The notes under the pieces: generated by a model
Databases searched by the model: none
The model's input: the letters and a program-made list of their open reading frames with translations, nothing else
Told to the model about the DNA's origin: nothing
Source: Marinobacter lutaoensis
GTDB lineage: Bacteria; Pseudomonadota; Gammaproteobacteria; Pseudomonadales; Oleiphilaceae
NCBI RefSeq assembly: GCF_001981305.1
Contig: NZ_MSCW01000001.1
Coordinates: 248,001-312,000, forward strand
DNA: 64,000 nucleotides
Direction: 5' to 3'
Program-made: the position numbers and the translations under genes
Part shown: positions 8,106 to 16,665 of the stretch, one piece after another
Numbering within the stretch: position 1 is the first letter of the stretch
How the letters are laid out: every line of letters begins with the position of its first letter

Positions 8106-11100
8106 CTGGGGCACCTGCGCCGTCACCGGCGCCGAAGAAGGGGCGCGGGCAACGACATCCGTTGCGGTGGGTGCGGGTGGCGCTGGCGGTGCTGTTGCTG
8201 GTTCCGCTGCTGACCCTGGGGGCGATCCTGCTGGTGCTGCGCTCGGATACCGGTACCGCCTGGTTGCTGGATCGGGTGCCCGGACTGGACATCACCGCCG
8301 GGCAGGGCAGCCTGCTGGCCGAATGGCGGGCCGAGGCGCTGCACTGGCGGGGGTACGGCATCACCCTCGAGCTGCGGGAGCCCGAGCTGGCCTGGTCACC
8401 TTCGTGCCTGCTGCACAAGCAACTGTGCTTTGACCGGCTCCGGGCGAACCACATCGACCTGGCCACCGCGCCGGCGTCCGAAGCGGCGCCGGCCAGCCCC
8501 GTGCGGTTGCCGGCCATCGACATCCCCCTGGCGCTGCGGATTGCCGACGTCCGTCTGGGCCCGTTTGACCTCAATGGGGACCGTGTCTGGGACCGCTTCG
8601 AACTGGATGGCGGCGGTTCGGGGGCCAGCTGGCGCCTTGACCGGGTCCACGTCCGCGCCGGCGAGATCGCGGTGACTGCCAGCGGCCGGGTGGAAACCCG
8701 CAACGACTGGCCGCTGGACCTGCAGGTAGCCGCGACCCTACCGCCGCCGTCGGGGGATGCCTGGCGTTGGCACCTGGATCTCACCGGCAGCCTGGACGCC
8801 CTGCGCCTGAACGGACACAGTGAAGGCTACCTGGACGCCGAGGTGAACGGCCAGGTTGCGCCGCTGGCGCCGGAGATCCCGGCGCGGTTGCGTCTGACCT
8901 CGCGGCACTTCCTGGCCGTCGATACGCTGCCCCCGACCCTGGCCCTGAACGACCTGGCACTGGAGGCCCGGGGCAGCGTCGCCCGTGGTTTCCGGGTCAC
9001 CGGCCAGGCAGCCTTGCCGGGTACCCGGGGGCCGGTGGCCCTGGCTCTGTCCGGGCGGGTTGACAGCCGGGAAGCGCGGGACCTGACACTGGAGCTGAGC
9101 AGCGGGGACGCCGGGCGGGCCACGGTCGCCGGCCGTCTGGCTTGGTCGGAGGCGCTGACCGCGCAGCTGCAGCTGACACTCGACCGCTTCCCCTGGTTTG
9201 TACTGGTACCCGACATGGCCGAACCGGCGGTGGACCTTCAGCATCTGACGGCGCAACTGGACTGGCGGGACAACCGTTACCAGGGGCAGCTCCAGGCCCG
9301 GACCCGGGGGCCCCTGGGTGAGGCTTCCGTCAGCGCGACGGTGGCCGGAGACACGGCCTCTGTCCGTGTCTCCGAACTGACCCTGGCCAGCGAAGCCGGG
9401 GCTCTGTCCGGCGAGGGGCAGGCCCGGTTCGACGGGCCGGTGAGCTGGCAGGCGGCCTTGACCCTGAACGGCTTCAATCCCGGTTACTGGTGGCCGGCCC
9501 TGAGTGCCCGGCTGGACGGACAGGTGCACACCGAGGGTGCGCTGGCGCAGGATGGGCCGCCCCGGATCCGGGCCGACTGGAACCTCGGCGGGCAATGGCG
9601 GGAGCAGGCTACCGAGGCGGTGGGAACACTGACCGCCGAAGCCGGACAGTGGCGGGTTTCCGGCCTGAACCTCAGGGTTGGGGACAACCGGGTGCAGGGT
9701 GAAGGCTCCCTGGGGCAGCAGCTGGCGGGCGTGCTGAAGCTCTCCCTGGCGCAACCGGGCCAGCTGCTGCCCGGGCTGGCAGGCACCCTGGACGCGCGCT
9801 TGACCCTGGCGGGGCGGCCCGAGGACCCGGAAGCCAGCCTGTCCGCCCATGGGCACGGACTGGCCTGGCGGGACCTGGCGGCGATCGAAACCCTGGATCT
9901 GTCCGCCGGACTGGCGTCCGGCCAGGTACTGGACGCCCGGCTGCGGGCGAACACCCTGACCCTGGGCGACTGGAGCCTGGCATCGCTGAGTGCGGCGGCC
10001 CAAGGCCAGCGAGACGATCACCAGCTGCGGCTGGATCTGGAGCACGCTGACGGCAGCTTGGGGCTGCTGTTTGCCGGCGCCTTCCAGCCCGACTGGCAGG
10101 GATGGCGCGGGCAGTTGAAACTGGGCGACATCGACCTGCCCGAGCCGGGTCAGCACTGGGCATTGCAGGCGCCGGCGGAGCTGGTCTGGCAACGCGGCCA
10201 GCCGGTCCGTTTTGGTGACCACTGCTGGGCTTGGCAGCAAAGTACCGTGTGCGCTGGGGACCAGGTACTGTGGCCCAATCCGGACATCGACTACCGGATC
10301 GAGCGCTTTCCGGCGCAGGCCCTGGCACCGCTGCTGCCGGACACCCTGCGCTGGCGATCCGAAATCAACGGCCGGGTCCAGGTCAGCTTGAACGACGACG
10401 GCCCCCGGGGCCAGGTGTCACTGGACGCGGGGTCGGGGGTGTTTCAGGTCCTGGCCGACGGCGACTGGCAGGCGCTGGACTATCAGACCCTTACCCTGGA
10501 TCTGAGCCTGCGGCCGGACCTGGCGAGCGTGAACGTCGAGGTGGCCGGTCGTGGCCTGGGGCAGCTGTCGCTCCAGGCCGACGTGGATCCCGACAGCCCG
10601 GACCACCGGATGAACGGGGCATTCCGGTTGCAGGGGCTGGATCTGGCTCTGGCCGGAGTGTTTACCGGCCTGACCGAGGTGGCGGGCGAAATCCAGGGGC
10701 AGGGGCGACTGTCCGGACCGCTGCTGAAACCCGAAGTAACCGGTGAGCTGTCGTTGCAGGGCGGACGTGTCATGGACCCGACACTGCCGGTACCGATGGA
10801 AGATATCCAGTTGCGGCTGGCGCTTTCCGGGTACCGCGCCGATCTGGAAGGGCGGCTCCGAAGCAACGCCCGCAGCGAGGCTCGGGTTCGGGGCTCACTG
10901 GACTGGTCCGGTGTTCCGGAAGGCCGGATTGCCATTCAGGGCAGCCGGCTTCCGTTCAGTCTGGAACCCTACGCACAACTGGAAATCGCGCCGGACCTGG
11001 TGCTGGCGTTCGTCGGTAATGATCTGAACGTCACCGGCGAAGTGGCGGTGCCCCGGGGCCGGATCGAAATCGACTCGCTGCCGGAGCAGGCGGTCCAGGT

Positions 11101-11839
11101 ATCCGAGGACGAAGTGATCGTCGGTGTGGAGCGGGAGGCGCCCACGGTCCGGTCGCTGGCCATGGACGTGACCGTGAAAGTGGGCGAGGACCAAGTCAGC
11201 TTTGCCGCGTTCGGCATCGCCGGTGATCTGGAGGGTACCCTGCGCATCGGTGACGACATGGATACCCGGGGCACGTTGCGACTGGTCAATGGCAGTTACG
11301 AGGCCTACGGCCAGGAACTGGAGCTGCGTACCGCGCGCCTGCTGTTCGTGGGCAACCTGACCCAGCCGTATCTGGAAGTCGAGGCGGTTCGCCAGGTGGA
11401 TACGGTGACCGCGGGGTTGCGGGTAACCGGTCCGGTCCGGTCGCCGTCCACGGAAGTGTTTTCCGACCCGGACATGCCGCAGTCCGATGCGCTGTCCTAC
11501 CTGATTCTCGGCCGGGCGCCCCAGAGCCGGGGGGACGAAGGTCAGATCAGCCGCGCAGCCCTGTCGCTGGGGCTGACCCAGGCAAGCAAGGTCACCGGGG
11601 CCCTCGGCGAGGAGTTCGGCATACGCCAGTTGACCCTGGAGGCGGAGGGCTCCGGTGAACAGACCTCGGTGGTCGCCAGCGGCTACCTGACCGAGGACCT
11701 GAGTGTCCGCTATGGGGTCGGCATCTTCGAGCCGATCACCACCGTGGCGCTGCGCTACGACCTGGGCAAGTACTTTTATCTTGAGGCCGCCAGCGGCCTG
11801 GCCGCGTCCCTGGACCTGTTCTACACCCGGGATTTTTGA
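8102..11839 (+). CDS. tamB: TamB, translocation and assembly module / bridge-like lipid-transport protein
   Basis: 1245 residues, close to E. coli TamB (about 1260). A short basic N-terminus and one hydrophobic anchor (VRVALAVLLLVPLLTLGAIL) are followed by a very long repetitive beta-strand region typical of AsmA/TamB/VPS13-like bridge proteins. The C-terminal DUF490 domain ends AASLDLFYTRDF, the aromatic-terminated segment that meets TamA. It starts with GTG overlapping the restored tamA stop, so the two are translationally coupled. It is thought to span the periplasm for phospholipid transport or outer-membrane protein assembly. Only 3 bp separate its stop from that of the convergent SIMPL gene. 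Confidence 0.93.
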   Translation: MTGAPAPSPAPKKGRGQRHPLRWVRVALAVLLLVPLLTLGAILLVLRSDTGTAWLLDRVPGLDITAGQGSLLAEWRAEALHWRGYGITLELREPELAWSPSCLLHKQLCFDRLRANHIDLATAPASEAAPASPVRLPAIDIPLALRIADVRLGPFDLNGDRVWDRFELDGGGSGASWRLDRVHVRAGEIAVTASGRVETRNDWPLDLQVAATLPPPSGDAWRWHLDLTGSLDALRLNGHSEGYLDAEVNGQVAPLAPEIPARLRLTSRHFLAVDTLPPTLALNDLALEARGSVARGFRVTGQAALPGTRGPVALALSGRVDSREARDLTLELSSGDAGRATVAGRLAWSEALTAQLQLTLDRFPWFVLVPDMAEPAVDLQHLTAQLDWRDNRYQGQLQARTRGPLGEASVSATVAGDTASVRVSELTLASEAGALSGEGQARFDGPVSWQAALTLNGFNPGYWWPALSARLDGQVHTEGALAQDGPPRIRADWNLGGQWREQATEAVGTLTAEAGQWRVSGLNLRVGDNRVQGEGSLGQQLAGVLKLSLAQPGQLLPGLAGTLDARLTLAGRPEDPEASLSAHGHGLAWRDLAAIETLDLSAGLASGQVLDARLRANTLTLGDWSLASLSAAAQGQRDDHQLRLDLEHADGSLGLLFAGAFQPDWQGWRGQLKLGDIDLPEPGQHWALQAPAELVWQRGQPVRFGDHCWAWQQSTVCAGDQVLWPNPDIDYRIERFPAQALAPLLPDTLRWRSEINGRVQVSLNDDGPRGQVSLDAGSGVFQVLADGDWQALDYQTLTLDLSLRPDLASVNVEVAGRGLGQLSLQADVDPDSPDHRMNGAFRLQGLDLALAGVFTGLTEVAGEIQGQGRLSGPLLKPEVTGELSLQGGRVMDPTLPVPMEDIQLRLALSGYRADLEGRLRSNARSEARVRGSLDWSGVPEGRIAIQGSRLPFSLEPYAQLEIAPDLVLAFVGNDLNVTGEVAVPRGRIEIDSLPEQAVQVSEDEVIVGVEREAPTVRSLAMDVTVKVGEDQVSFAAFGIAGDLEGTLRIGDDMDTRGTLRLVNGSYEAYGQELELRTARLLFVGNLTQPYLEVEAVRQVDTVTAGLRVTGPVRSPSTEVFSDPDMPQSDALSYLILGRAPQSRGDEGQISRAALSLGLTQASKVTGALGEEFGIRQLTLEAEGSGEQTSVVASGYLTEDLSVRYGVGIFEPITTVALRYDLGKYFYLEAASGLAASLDLFYTRDF

Positions 11840-11842
11840 ATC

Positions 11843-12532
11843 TCAGTCCAGCTCGAAGGTGACCGACACCGAGGCGGTCACATCCCGGACCCCCACCTCG
11901 GCCACCACATCTTTGGCTGAACGGGCTTCCGCCATCATCATCGGGACCGGCCGGAAACCGCCGTTGATGCTCATGGTGACCACGTCGCTGCAGCTCTGTC
12001 CCAACTCGGTTGCTACGAACTCGCAGCGGCTGCGGGCATCGGCGATGGCCTGGGCCAGGGCCTGCCGCTCCAGTTGCGCCTGGTCGGAATGGTAAAAGTT
12101 TTGCGGCCCCAGGTTATAGGTGAACCCCAACGCCTGGGCCTTTGCCAGGATCGGGTTGAGCAGCGACAGGTCATGCAGGTTGAAACTGACCGTCTGGGAC
12201 GCCACCGCCTGTTGCCGGGGCGGCTCGTTCCGCTCCGTTGCAGGCAGCGTGCGGGTGTAGAGGTTCAGGCGCGCGTCACTGTAGCCGTCGAGCCGCTCGC
12301 GCCACGGCTCGATGCCGCTGCGCCACCGCTCCATGAGTGCCTGCACCTGCTCGCTGGCCCGGGCCGCCAGGGCGTGTTCGGCGCTGGCGGTGAACTGCAG
12401 CCGGACGCTGTCCGGTTCGTAACGTACCGAGCCTTCGCCGCTGAGCGACAGCTCGCCCGCGAGGGCGGGGGTGGAAATCAGGCCGGCCAGGGCCGCGGCC
12501 AGTGCCAGGGGGTGTTGCTTCCGTTCTGTCAT
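11843..12532 (-). CDS. SIMPL-domain (DUF541) exported protein
   Basis: 229 residues beginning MTERKQHPLALAAALAGL. A Sec signal peptide ends ALA-GELSLSG, and a SIMPL/DUF541 domain follows, with the typical opening GEGSVRYEPDSVRLQF and the late segment DVVAEVGVRDVTASVSVTFELD. Family members (E. coli YggE, BP26) are periplasmic and linked to oxidative-stress tolerance, but their biochemical role is unsettled. The frame stays open far upstream, through the amidotransferase gene; that extension is rejected because the signal peptide begins exactly at this ATG. The neighbouring amidotransferase ends 5 bp upstream, suggesting one transcript. Confidence 0.85.
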   Translation of the reverse strand: MTERKQHPLALAAALAGLISTPALAGELSLSGEGSVRYEPDSVRLQFTASAEHALAARASEQVQALMERWRSGIEPWRERLDGYSDARLNLYTRTLPATERNEPPRQQAVASQTVSFNLHDLSLLNPILAKAQALGFTYNLGPQNFYHSDQAQLERQALAQAIADARSRCEFVATELGQSCSDVVTMSINGGFRPVPMMMAEARSAKDVVAEVGVRDVTASVSVTFELD

Positions 12533-12537
12533 GGGGC

Positions 12538-13290
12538 TTACTCCTTCGACAGGATGGGGGAATCGCCCTCCGGCCCGGGTTCCAGGCGGGAGAGCTTGAA
12601 GTTGAGGGCGGCCTCGACAAAGGCCCGGAAAATGCCTCGGTGGCCGGCGTGGTACAGCAGATACTCCGGGTGCCACTGCACGCCGAGCAGCCAGGGACCA
12701 TCCCGACCCTCGACTGCCTGCACGAAACCGTCGTTGTCCAGCGCCACCACCCGCAGATCCCGACCCAGCCTGCGGATGGCCTGGCTGTGGATACGGTTGG
12801 CGCCCACCACCGATGCCTGCATCCACTGGCGCAGACCGCTGTCCGCCACCAGCCGCACCGTCTGCAATGGGAGCAACAGCGGCCGGTGTCGGGTGTGGAC
12901 GCGCAGCGGCGTCACGTTCTGACACAGGGTGCCGCCCTGGAAAACGTTGATGAACTGAGCGCCCCGGCAGATGCCCAGCACCGGCATACCGAGGGCGCGG
13001 GCCTCGGCCAGCAGGCGATGGTCGGTGGCGTCCCGCAGGCGGTCGTAGCGGGCCGTTACCCGGGGCTGCTGGCCGAAAATGGCGGGATGCACATGGGTGC
13101 CGCCGGACAGCACCAAGCCATCGAGCTGGTCGACGTTGACCCTCGAACCCGGGCGAATGTAGTGGCTCCGGGCGCCGTACCACCGCAGCGCCAGGCTGAT
13201 CAGCCGGTGTGCCAGGGAGCGCCGGCGCGGGCCGCTGATGCCGATGGTCAGCCCCGGTAGCTCCAGGGGTGGGGTGTTGTGGTCAGACAT
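12538..13290 (-). CDS. Class-I glutamine amidotransferase (peptidase C26 / gamma-glutamyl hydrolase-like)
   Basis: 250 residues of the C26 gamma-glutamyl-gamma-aminobutyrate hydrolase type (PuuD-like). The catalytic triad is visible: Cys in LGICRGAQF and His and Glu in GVQWHPEY. The LVLSGGTHVHP segment matches the usual GGxDVxP region. Its start overlaps the end of the upstream amidoligase gene by 8 bp. In known gene pairings, amidoligases form an amide or isopeptide bond while the amidotransferase supplies ammonia or hydrolyses the gamma-glutamyl product. The pairing supports a joint role in glutamyl-conjugate metabolism; the substrate is unknown. Confidence 0.82.
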   Translation of the reverse strand: MSDHNTPPLELPGLTIGISGPRRRSLAHRLISLALRWYGARSHYIRPGSRVNVDQLDGLVLSGGTHVHPAIFGQQPRVTARYDRLRDATDHRLLAEARALGMPVLGICRGAQFINVFQGGTLCQNVTPLRVHTRHRPLLLPLQTVRLVADSGLRQWMQASVVGANRIHSQAIRRLGRDLRVVALDNDGFVQAVEGRDGPWLLGVQWHPEYLLYHAGHRGIFRAFVEAALNFKLSRLEPGPEGDSPILSKE

Positions 13291-14284
13291 AGCCCTTGGC
13301 TTGCAACCACTCGTGCACGGTTTCCGGCCAGCGATGGGTGAGGTTGTGGAAGCTCAGCTTGCGGCTGTCCCGGTACAGCGATCTCAGTTCCGCAAGGTGG
13401 CTGGCGTGATTGGCGATCTGCTCCAGTACATACCAGTCGTTCCAGACGCTGGAGAACTGCCATTCCGGATTGTCGATGTCGCAGTCGGGCAGCCGGTAGT
13501 GCAGGGTGGGGCGGCTTTTGATGCGCGGATCGTCCACGTACTGACCCAACAGCGACGGGTCCAGGTGCGCGAACAGCGGCAGCAGGTCCAGAGCCCGGTT
13601 GCGGGTCGGGTTGTACGTCAAGTAGTCACGCATCAGGCGCGCCTGGTCCGGCGCATAATCGTCGGCCATGAGCCGCTCGACGTAGCGGTTGTGCCAAGGC
13701 TCGATGTAGGTGGTGAACTTGCGGCTGATGTCGAGCTGATGGCGGGATTTGAGCCATTCGTAGAGACCGGCGAACGCCTGAAGGTAGCGCACCAGCGTGT
13801 CCGGATCCAGGGCCGGCAGCTCCGGGTTGAGCTGGAGTCCGAACGCGAAATACAGCGCTTCCCGGCTGCCCAGGGCACCCAGATCCCGCAGCTGCGCCAC
13901 CAGTTCCTCCACGGTCTGCAGCTGGGACAGGGGAATCGGCGGTGTCACGATTTCCAGGGGAACAATCCGTTCGGCGGCGGCGTCGATCACGTCCATGGCC
14001 TGGGTGCTCAGCTCCCGCAAGGCACGGGGCAGCCGTTCGTCGTCCAGTGCCAGATCCTTGATCGGATCGGAATCCAGCTCGACGGTGAAGGTGCCCAACC
14101 CGGTATCGACCCGGGTCACATAGCGTGAGGCCAGCTGCGCCTCGCCCTCCAGCAGTCGGGCAACGTGGTGGACCAGTTCATCGTAGCCGAGACCGGACAG
14201 TTCGATCTCGACCCCGACCCTTCGCTCCTCGCCCCGTTCGTTCAGGCGGACATCCGGAATCCGGCATGGTACGACATTGGCCAT
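13283..14284 (-). CDS. Putative amidoligase (glutamine synthetase-like fold)
   Basis: 333 residues. The N-terminal RRVGVEIELSGL is the signature of the putative amidoligase family, in which acidic residues of the (GxE)xE motif bind metal-ATP. Further family-like elements are FTVELDSDPI and IVTPPIPLSQL (the region carrying another conserved acidic residue) and SRKFTTYIEPW. These enzymes share the COOH-NH2 ligase fold of glutamine synthetase and gamma-glutamylcysteine synthetase. Overlap with a class-I amidotransferase gene is a recurring association described for this family. The product could be a peptide-like conjugate or a modified amine; nothing here identifies it. Confidence 0.75.
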   Translation of the reverse strand: MANVVPCRIPDVRLNERGEERRVGVEIELSGLGYDELVHHVARLLEGEAQLASRYVTRVDTGLGTFTVELDSDPIKDLALDDERLPRALRELSTQAMDVIDAAAERIVPLEIVTPPIPLSQLQTVEELVAQLRDLGALGSREALYFAFGLQLNPELPALDPDTLVRYLQAFAGLYEWLKSRHQLDISRKFTTYIEPWHNRYVERLMADDYAPDQARLMRDYLTYNPTRNRALDLLPLFAHLDPSLLGQYVDDPRIKSRPTLHYRLPDCDIDNPEWQFSSVWNDWYVLEQIANHASHLAELRSLYRDSRKLSFHNLTHRWPETVHEWLQAKGYV

Positions 14285-14386
14285 CGGTGATCCTTCCCCT
14301 GGTGTGATTCGCTCAATGTGCCACTCACCTTAGCACAAACCCCGGCGCGGGCCGGTTACCTTGCTGACAGGAACGGCGCGCCGGGG

Positions 14387-14415
14387 TTTACACTGGATAA
14401 AACACTGTATATAGT
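14387..14415 (+). promoter_or_regulatory. lexA sigma-70 promoter
   Basis: A -35 element TTTACA (14387-14392) and a -10 element TATAGT (14410-14415) are separated by exactly 17 bp. The -10 lies inside the first SOS-like box, so LexA binding would block RNA polymerase. The lexA start is about 90 bp downstream. Confidence 0.65.
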
Positions 14416-14420
14416 CTGTT
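14405..14420. promoter_or_regulatory. Imperfect SOS box overlapping the lexA -10
   Basis: CTG-TATATAGTCT-GTT: a perfect left half (CTGTATAT) with a degenerate right half instead of CAG. Together with the better site 18 bp downstream it forms the double-operator layout common in front of lexA genes of gammaproteobacteria. Confidence 0.5.
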
Positions 14421-14422
14421 CA

Positions 14423-14438
14423 CTGTATAAAAAAACAG
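14423..14438. promoter_or_regulatory. SOS box (LexA operator)
   Basis: CTG-TATAAAAAAA-CAG matches the CTG-N10-CAG LexA consensus with an AT-rich centre. It lies just downstream of the lexA promoter, giving negative autoregulation of lexA and, by read-through, sulA. Confidence 0.85.
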
Positions 14439-14509
14439 GTTCGCGGCCGCGACGGAACCTGCGCCGATGAGCGCGGGGAATCGTTCGCAGGGCCCATGGG
14501 AGACATGGA

Positions 14510-15118
14510 ATGAAATTGACTGCCAGGCAACAGCAGGTGCTGGACATCATCCGGCGCTACCTCGAAGAGACCGGTTATCCGCCCACCCGCGCGGAGATTG
14601 CCAGCGAGCTGGGGTTCCGCTCCGCCAACGCCGCCGAGGAACACCTGCGGGCGCTGGCCCGCAAGGGGGCCATCGAAATGGTGCCCGGCGCCAGCCGGGG
14701 CATCCGGTTGCCGGAAGCCGAGGACGATCCGGGCCTGCCGATCGTGGGGCAGGTGGCCGCCGGCAGCCCGATTCTGGCTCAGGAGCATATCGAGGACCAT
14801 TGCAGCGTGCCGCCGGACTTCTTCTCGCCGGCGGCGGATTACCTGCTTCGGGTCCGGGGAATGAGCATGAAGGACATCGGCATTCTGGACGGCGACCTGT
14901 TGGCGGTGCATCGCACGCAGGACGTTCACAACGGCCAAGTGGTGGTGGCCCGGGTCGGGGATGAGGTCACGGTCAAGCGCTTCCGCAAGGACGGTGGCAA
15001 GGTCTACCTGATCGCCGAGAACGAGGCATTCGAGCCGATCGAGGTCGACTTGTCGGAACAAGAGCTGTTTATCGAGGGTCTGGGGGTGGGGGTCATCCGC
15101 CGCTCCGATCTGCATTGA
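14510..15118 (+). CDS. lexA: LexA SOS repressor
   Basis: 202 residues, the same length as E. coli LexA. An N-terminal winged helix-turn-helix (residues 1-65, with [22 protein letters not shown]) is followed by an S24 peptidase domain. The autocleavage site Ala84-Gly85 (VAAGSP) and the Ser119 (RGMSMKD) / Lys156 (VTVKRF) dyad fall at the E. coli positions. It represses SOS genes until RecA-stimulated self-cleavage. Two LexA boxes overlie its promoter, and sulA follows 48 bp downstream, as in Pseudomonas. Confidence 0.98.
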   Translation: MKLTARQQQVLDIIRRYLEETGYPPTRAEIASELGFRSANAAEEHLRALARKGAIEMVPGASRGIRLPEAEDDPGLPIVGQVAAGSPILAQEHIEDHCSVPPDFFSPAADYLLRVRGMSMKDIGILDGDLLAVHRTQDVHNGQVVVARVGDEVTVKRFRKDGGKVYLIAENEAFEPIEVDLSEQELFIEGLGVGVIRRSDLH

Positions 15119-15166
15119 CGCCTGCCGGCGCCGGAACGAGTGGAAACCGAGACAATCGGGGGTCTT

Positions 15167-15652
15167 ATGGAACAACTGAGTTTCAATCAGCAAAGCCTGG
15201 CCTTTCAACCGGGCGGTCGTACGCCATCACCGCTGGCCGCCCCGGGGCGCAGGGCCGTGATCCGGACCCGGCGCCGCGAGCACCCGATGGCGGAAGAGAG
15301 CGGTAATGTGACCGAGATTATCCTGCCCCGGGGACAGGTGGAGAATTTCCAGCTGCTGTTGCCCATGTTGACCCAGCTGAACCAGGAGAAACGCTGGCTG
15401 GCCTGGATCGACCCACCGCAGGCGCTGGTCAGCAAATGGCAGAAGATGCACGGAATCGTGGCCAGCGAGTTGCTGGTGCTGCGCTCCACGGCGGAACTGC
15501 CGGCTCAGCAGCTGGCCGAACGGGCGCTGCGTGCCGGCACCTGCCACGCGGTGGTCATGTGGACGGAAAAGCTGGCCCGTTCCGCCTTGGCTTCCCTCCA
15601 GAAGGCTTCGGCCGAGGGCAATAGCCACGGTGTGGTCCTGCGTCAGCGGTAA
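15167..15652 (+). CDS. sulA: SulA-type SOS cell-division inhibitor
   Basis: 161 residues beginning MEQLSFNQQSLAFQPG. The core matches the SulA/ImuA-like fold: TEIILPRGQVENFQLLLPML, KRWLAWIDPP and LRAGTCHAVVMWTEKL. SulA binds FtsZ and blocks septation during DNA damage. An upstream in-frame GTG exists 27 bp earlier, but the ATG is preceded by a GGGGG run at suitable distance and is preferred. It lies immediately after lexA on the same strand with no obvious separate SOS box, so it is probably cotranscribed with lexA, the arrangement known from Pseudomonas. Confidence 0.88.
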   Translation: MEQLSFNQQSLAFQPGGRTPSPLAAPGRRAVIRTRRREHPMAEESGNVTEIILPRGQVENFQLLLPMLTQLNQEKRWLAWIDPPQALVSKWQKMHGIVASELLVLRSTAELPAQQLAERALRAGTCHAVVMWTEKLARSALASLQKASAEGNSHGVVLRQR

Positions 15653-15684
15653 CCGTTCCGTGGCCCCGGTTGCCAGGTCGGGGG

Positions 15685-15945
15685 TCAGTGCAGGGTGTAG
15701 GTGGGCTGGGGGTCGATGATTTCTGCGTCGTCGTCGTCCCAGTCGATGTCGTGGGCGACGTTGCCCACGGCCTCGATGCCGGCGGCAATCATGGCCTTAG
15801 CGACGCTCAGTTCCCGGTCTTCCATCATTTCCCGGGCTTCTTCCGAAAAGGAAATCCGCACCAGCGGTGCACTGTCGTCGTCGATGCGGCGCAAGGCATA
15901 GTCCCCGTTGCTCAGCTGCACGATTTCAAAAAAGGATGGTGACAT
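15685..15945 (-). CDS. Conserved small acidic protein of the lexA-sulA neighbourhood
   Basis: 86 residues beginning MSPSFFEIVQLSNGDYALRR. It is acidic, with a DIDWDDDDAEIID stretch near the C-terminus, and has no signal peptide or membrane segment. An AGG ribosome binding site precedes this ATG; an upstream in-frame ATG at 15984 lacks comparable support. From memory, a similarly sized hypothetical gene follows sulA in Pseudomonas, so synteny supports a real gene. Function unknown. Confidence 0.65.
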   Translation of the reverse strand: MSPSFFEIVQLSNGDYALRRIDDDSAPLVRISFSEEAREMMEDRELSVAKAMIAAGIEAVGNVAHDIDWDDDDAEIIDPQPTYTLH

Positions 15946-15994
15946 TCGTAAACCTGTCTTTGGTTGCGATCCTCGGCGCGGCATGTAGCGAGGG

Positions 15995-16471
15995 TTACCA
16001 CTCGCTGTGCCACTCCTCCAGATCCTTGGCGAATTGTTTCAGTGCGGTCAGGGTCGTCAGCAGCCCTGCCGCGGACCGGTCCGGTCCGGGCTCCGTGGCG
16101 ATGGCAATGATGTTGTCATCGGTCACGGTCTTTCGTGTCGCCGGCGGCTGGCTCTGGTGTTGCTCCAGCTGGTCCAGGTGGCGCCACCAGCTTGTCCCTT
16201 CCGCCGCCAGGGCCGTGAGCTGCCCTATCTCCCGGGCGTCCGGGCCAATGCATCCGGCCAGCTCCTCGAGTGTGCCGGGCATGGCCCGGCGTTCCTGATA
16301 GTGGCGGGCGATCATCACCAGCAGCAGCTTGCGTGCCCGCAACATCAGCTCCACGGCGCCCTGGGTCAGCGCTTCCTGCCGGGGCGCCGGGGCGGGAGCC
16401 TCAAGCTGATCCAGCAGTGTTTTGGCGAGAAACAGCTTTTGTGTGACCAGCGAATACCATTGCGACGCCAT
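15995..16471 (-). CDS. DUF6586-like conserved cytoplasmic protein
   Basis: 158 residues beginning MASQWYSLVTQKLFLAKTLL, predicted all-helical and without signal peptide. The opening, with the later segment ARKLLLVMIARHYQE and the C-terminal LKQFAKDLEEWHSEW, resembles the small protein found between sulA and topA in Pseudomonas (DUF6586). The frame remains open well upstream of 16471, but that stretch is cysteine/proline-rich and non-conserved in character, so the ATG before MASQWY is taken as start. It is followed by the other small gene on the same strand, 49 bp away, probably as one operon. Function unknown. Confidence 0.72.
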   Translation of the reverse strand: MASQWYSLVTQKLFLAKTLLDQLEAPAPAPRQEALTQGAVELMLRARKLLLVMIARHYQERRAMPGTLEELAGCIGPDAREIGQLTALAAEGTSWWRHLDQLEQHQSQPPATRKTVTDDNIIAIATEPGPDRSAAGLLTTLTALKQFAKDLEEWHSEW

Positions 16472-16665
16472 GATCGACCCGTGATGACCAGTTGCCCCGG
16501 CGACGGCCGGATCTTCGGATGAAAGGTTGCCAGTGTAACATTTTCTGCCCATCAATGCTGCATCCGGCACCTCATACCTGTGTACAAGAAAAAACAAACA
16601 TTCACTTGAAACGGTCGTTTGAATTTGGCAAAAAGCAGGCGTCAAACGAATCGCTGGAGGTGGAT

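Noticed and set aside
8106..8433. C-terminal part of the tamA reading frame as sequenced
   Set aside because: It is out of frame with tamA homology and overlaps the genuine start of tamB; it arises from the frameshift.
12533..13183. N-terminal extension of the SIMPL gene through the amidotransferase gene
   Set aside because: A signal peptide starts at 12532 and the overlapping amidotransferase has complete catalytic residues in its own frame.
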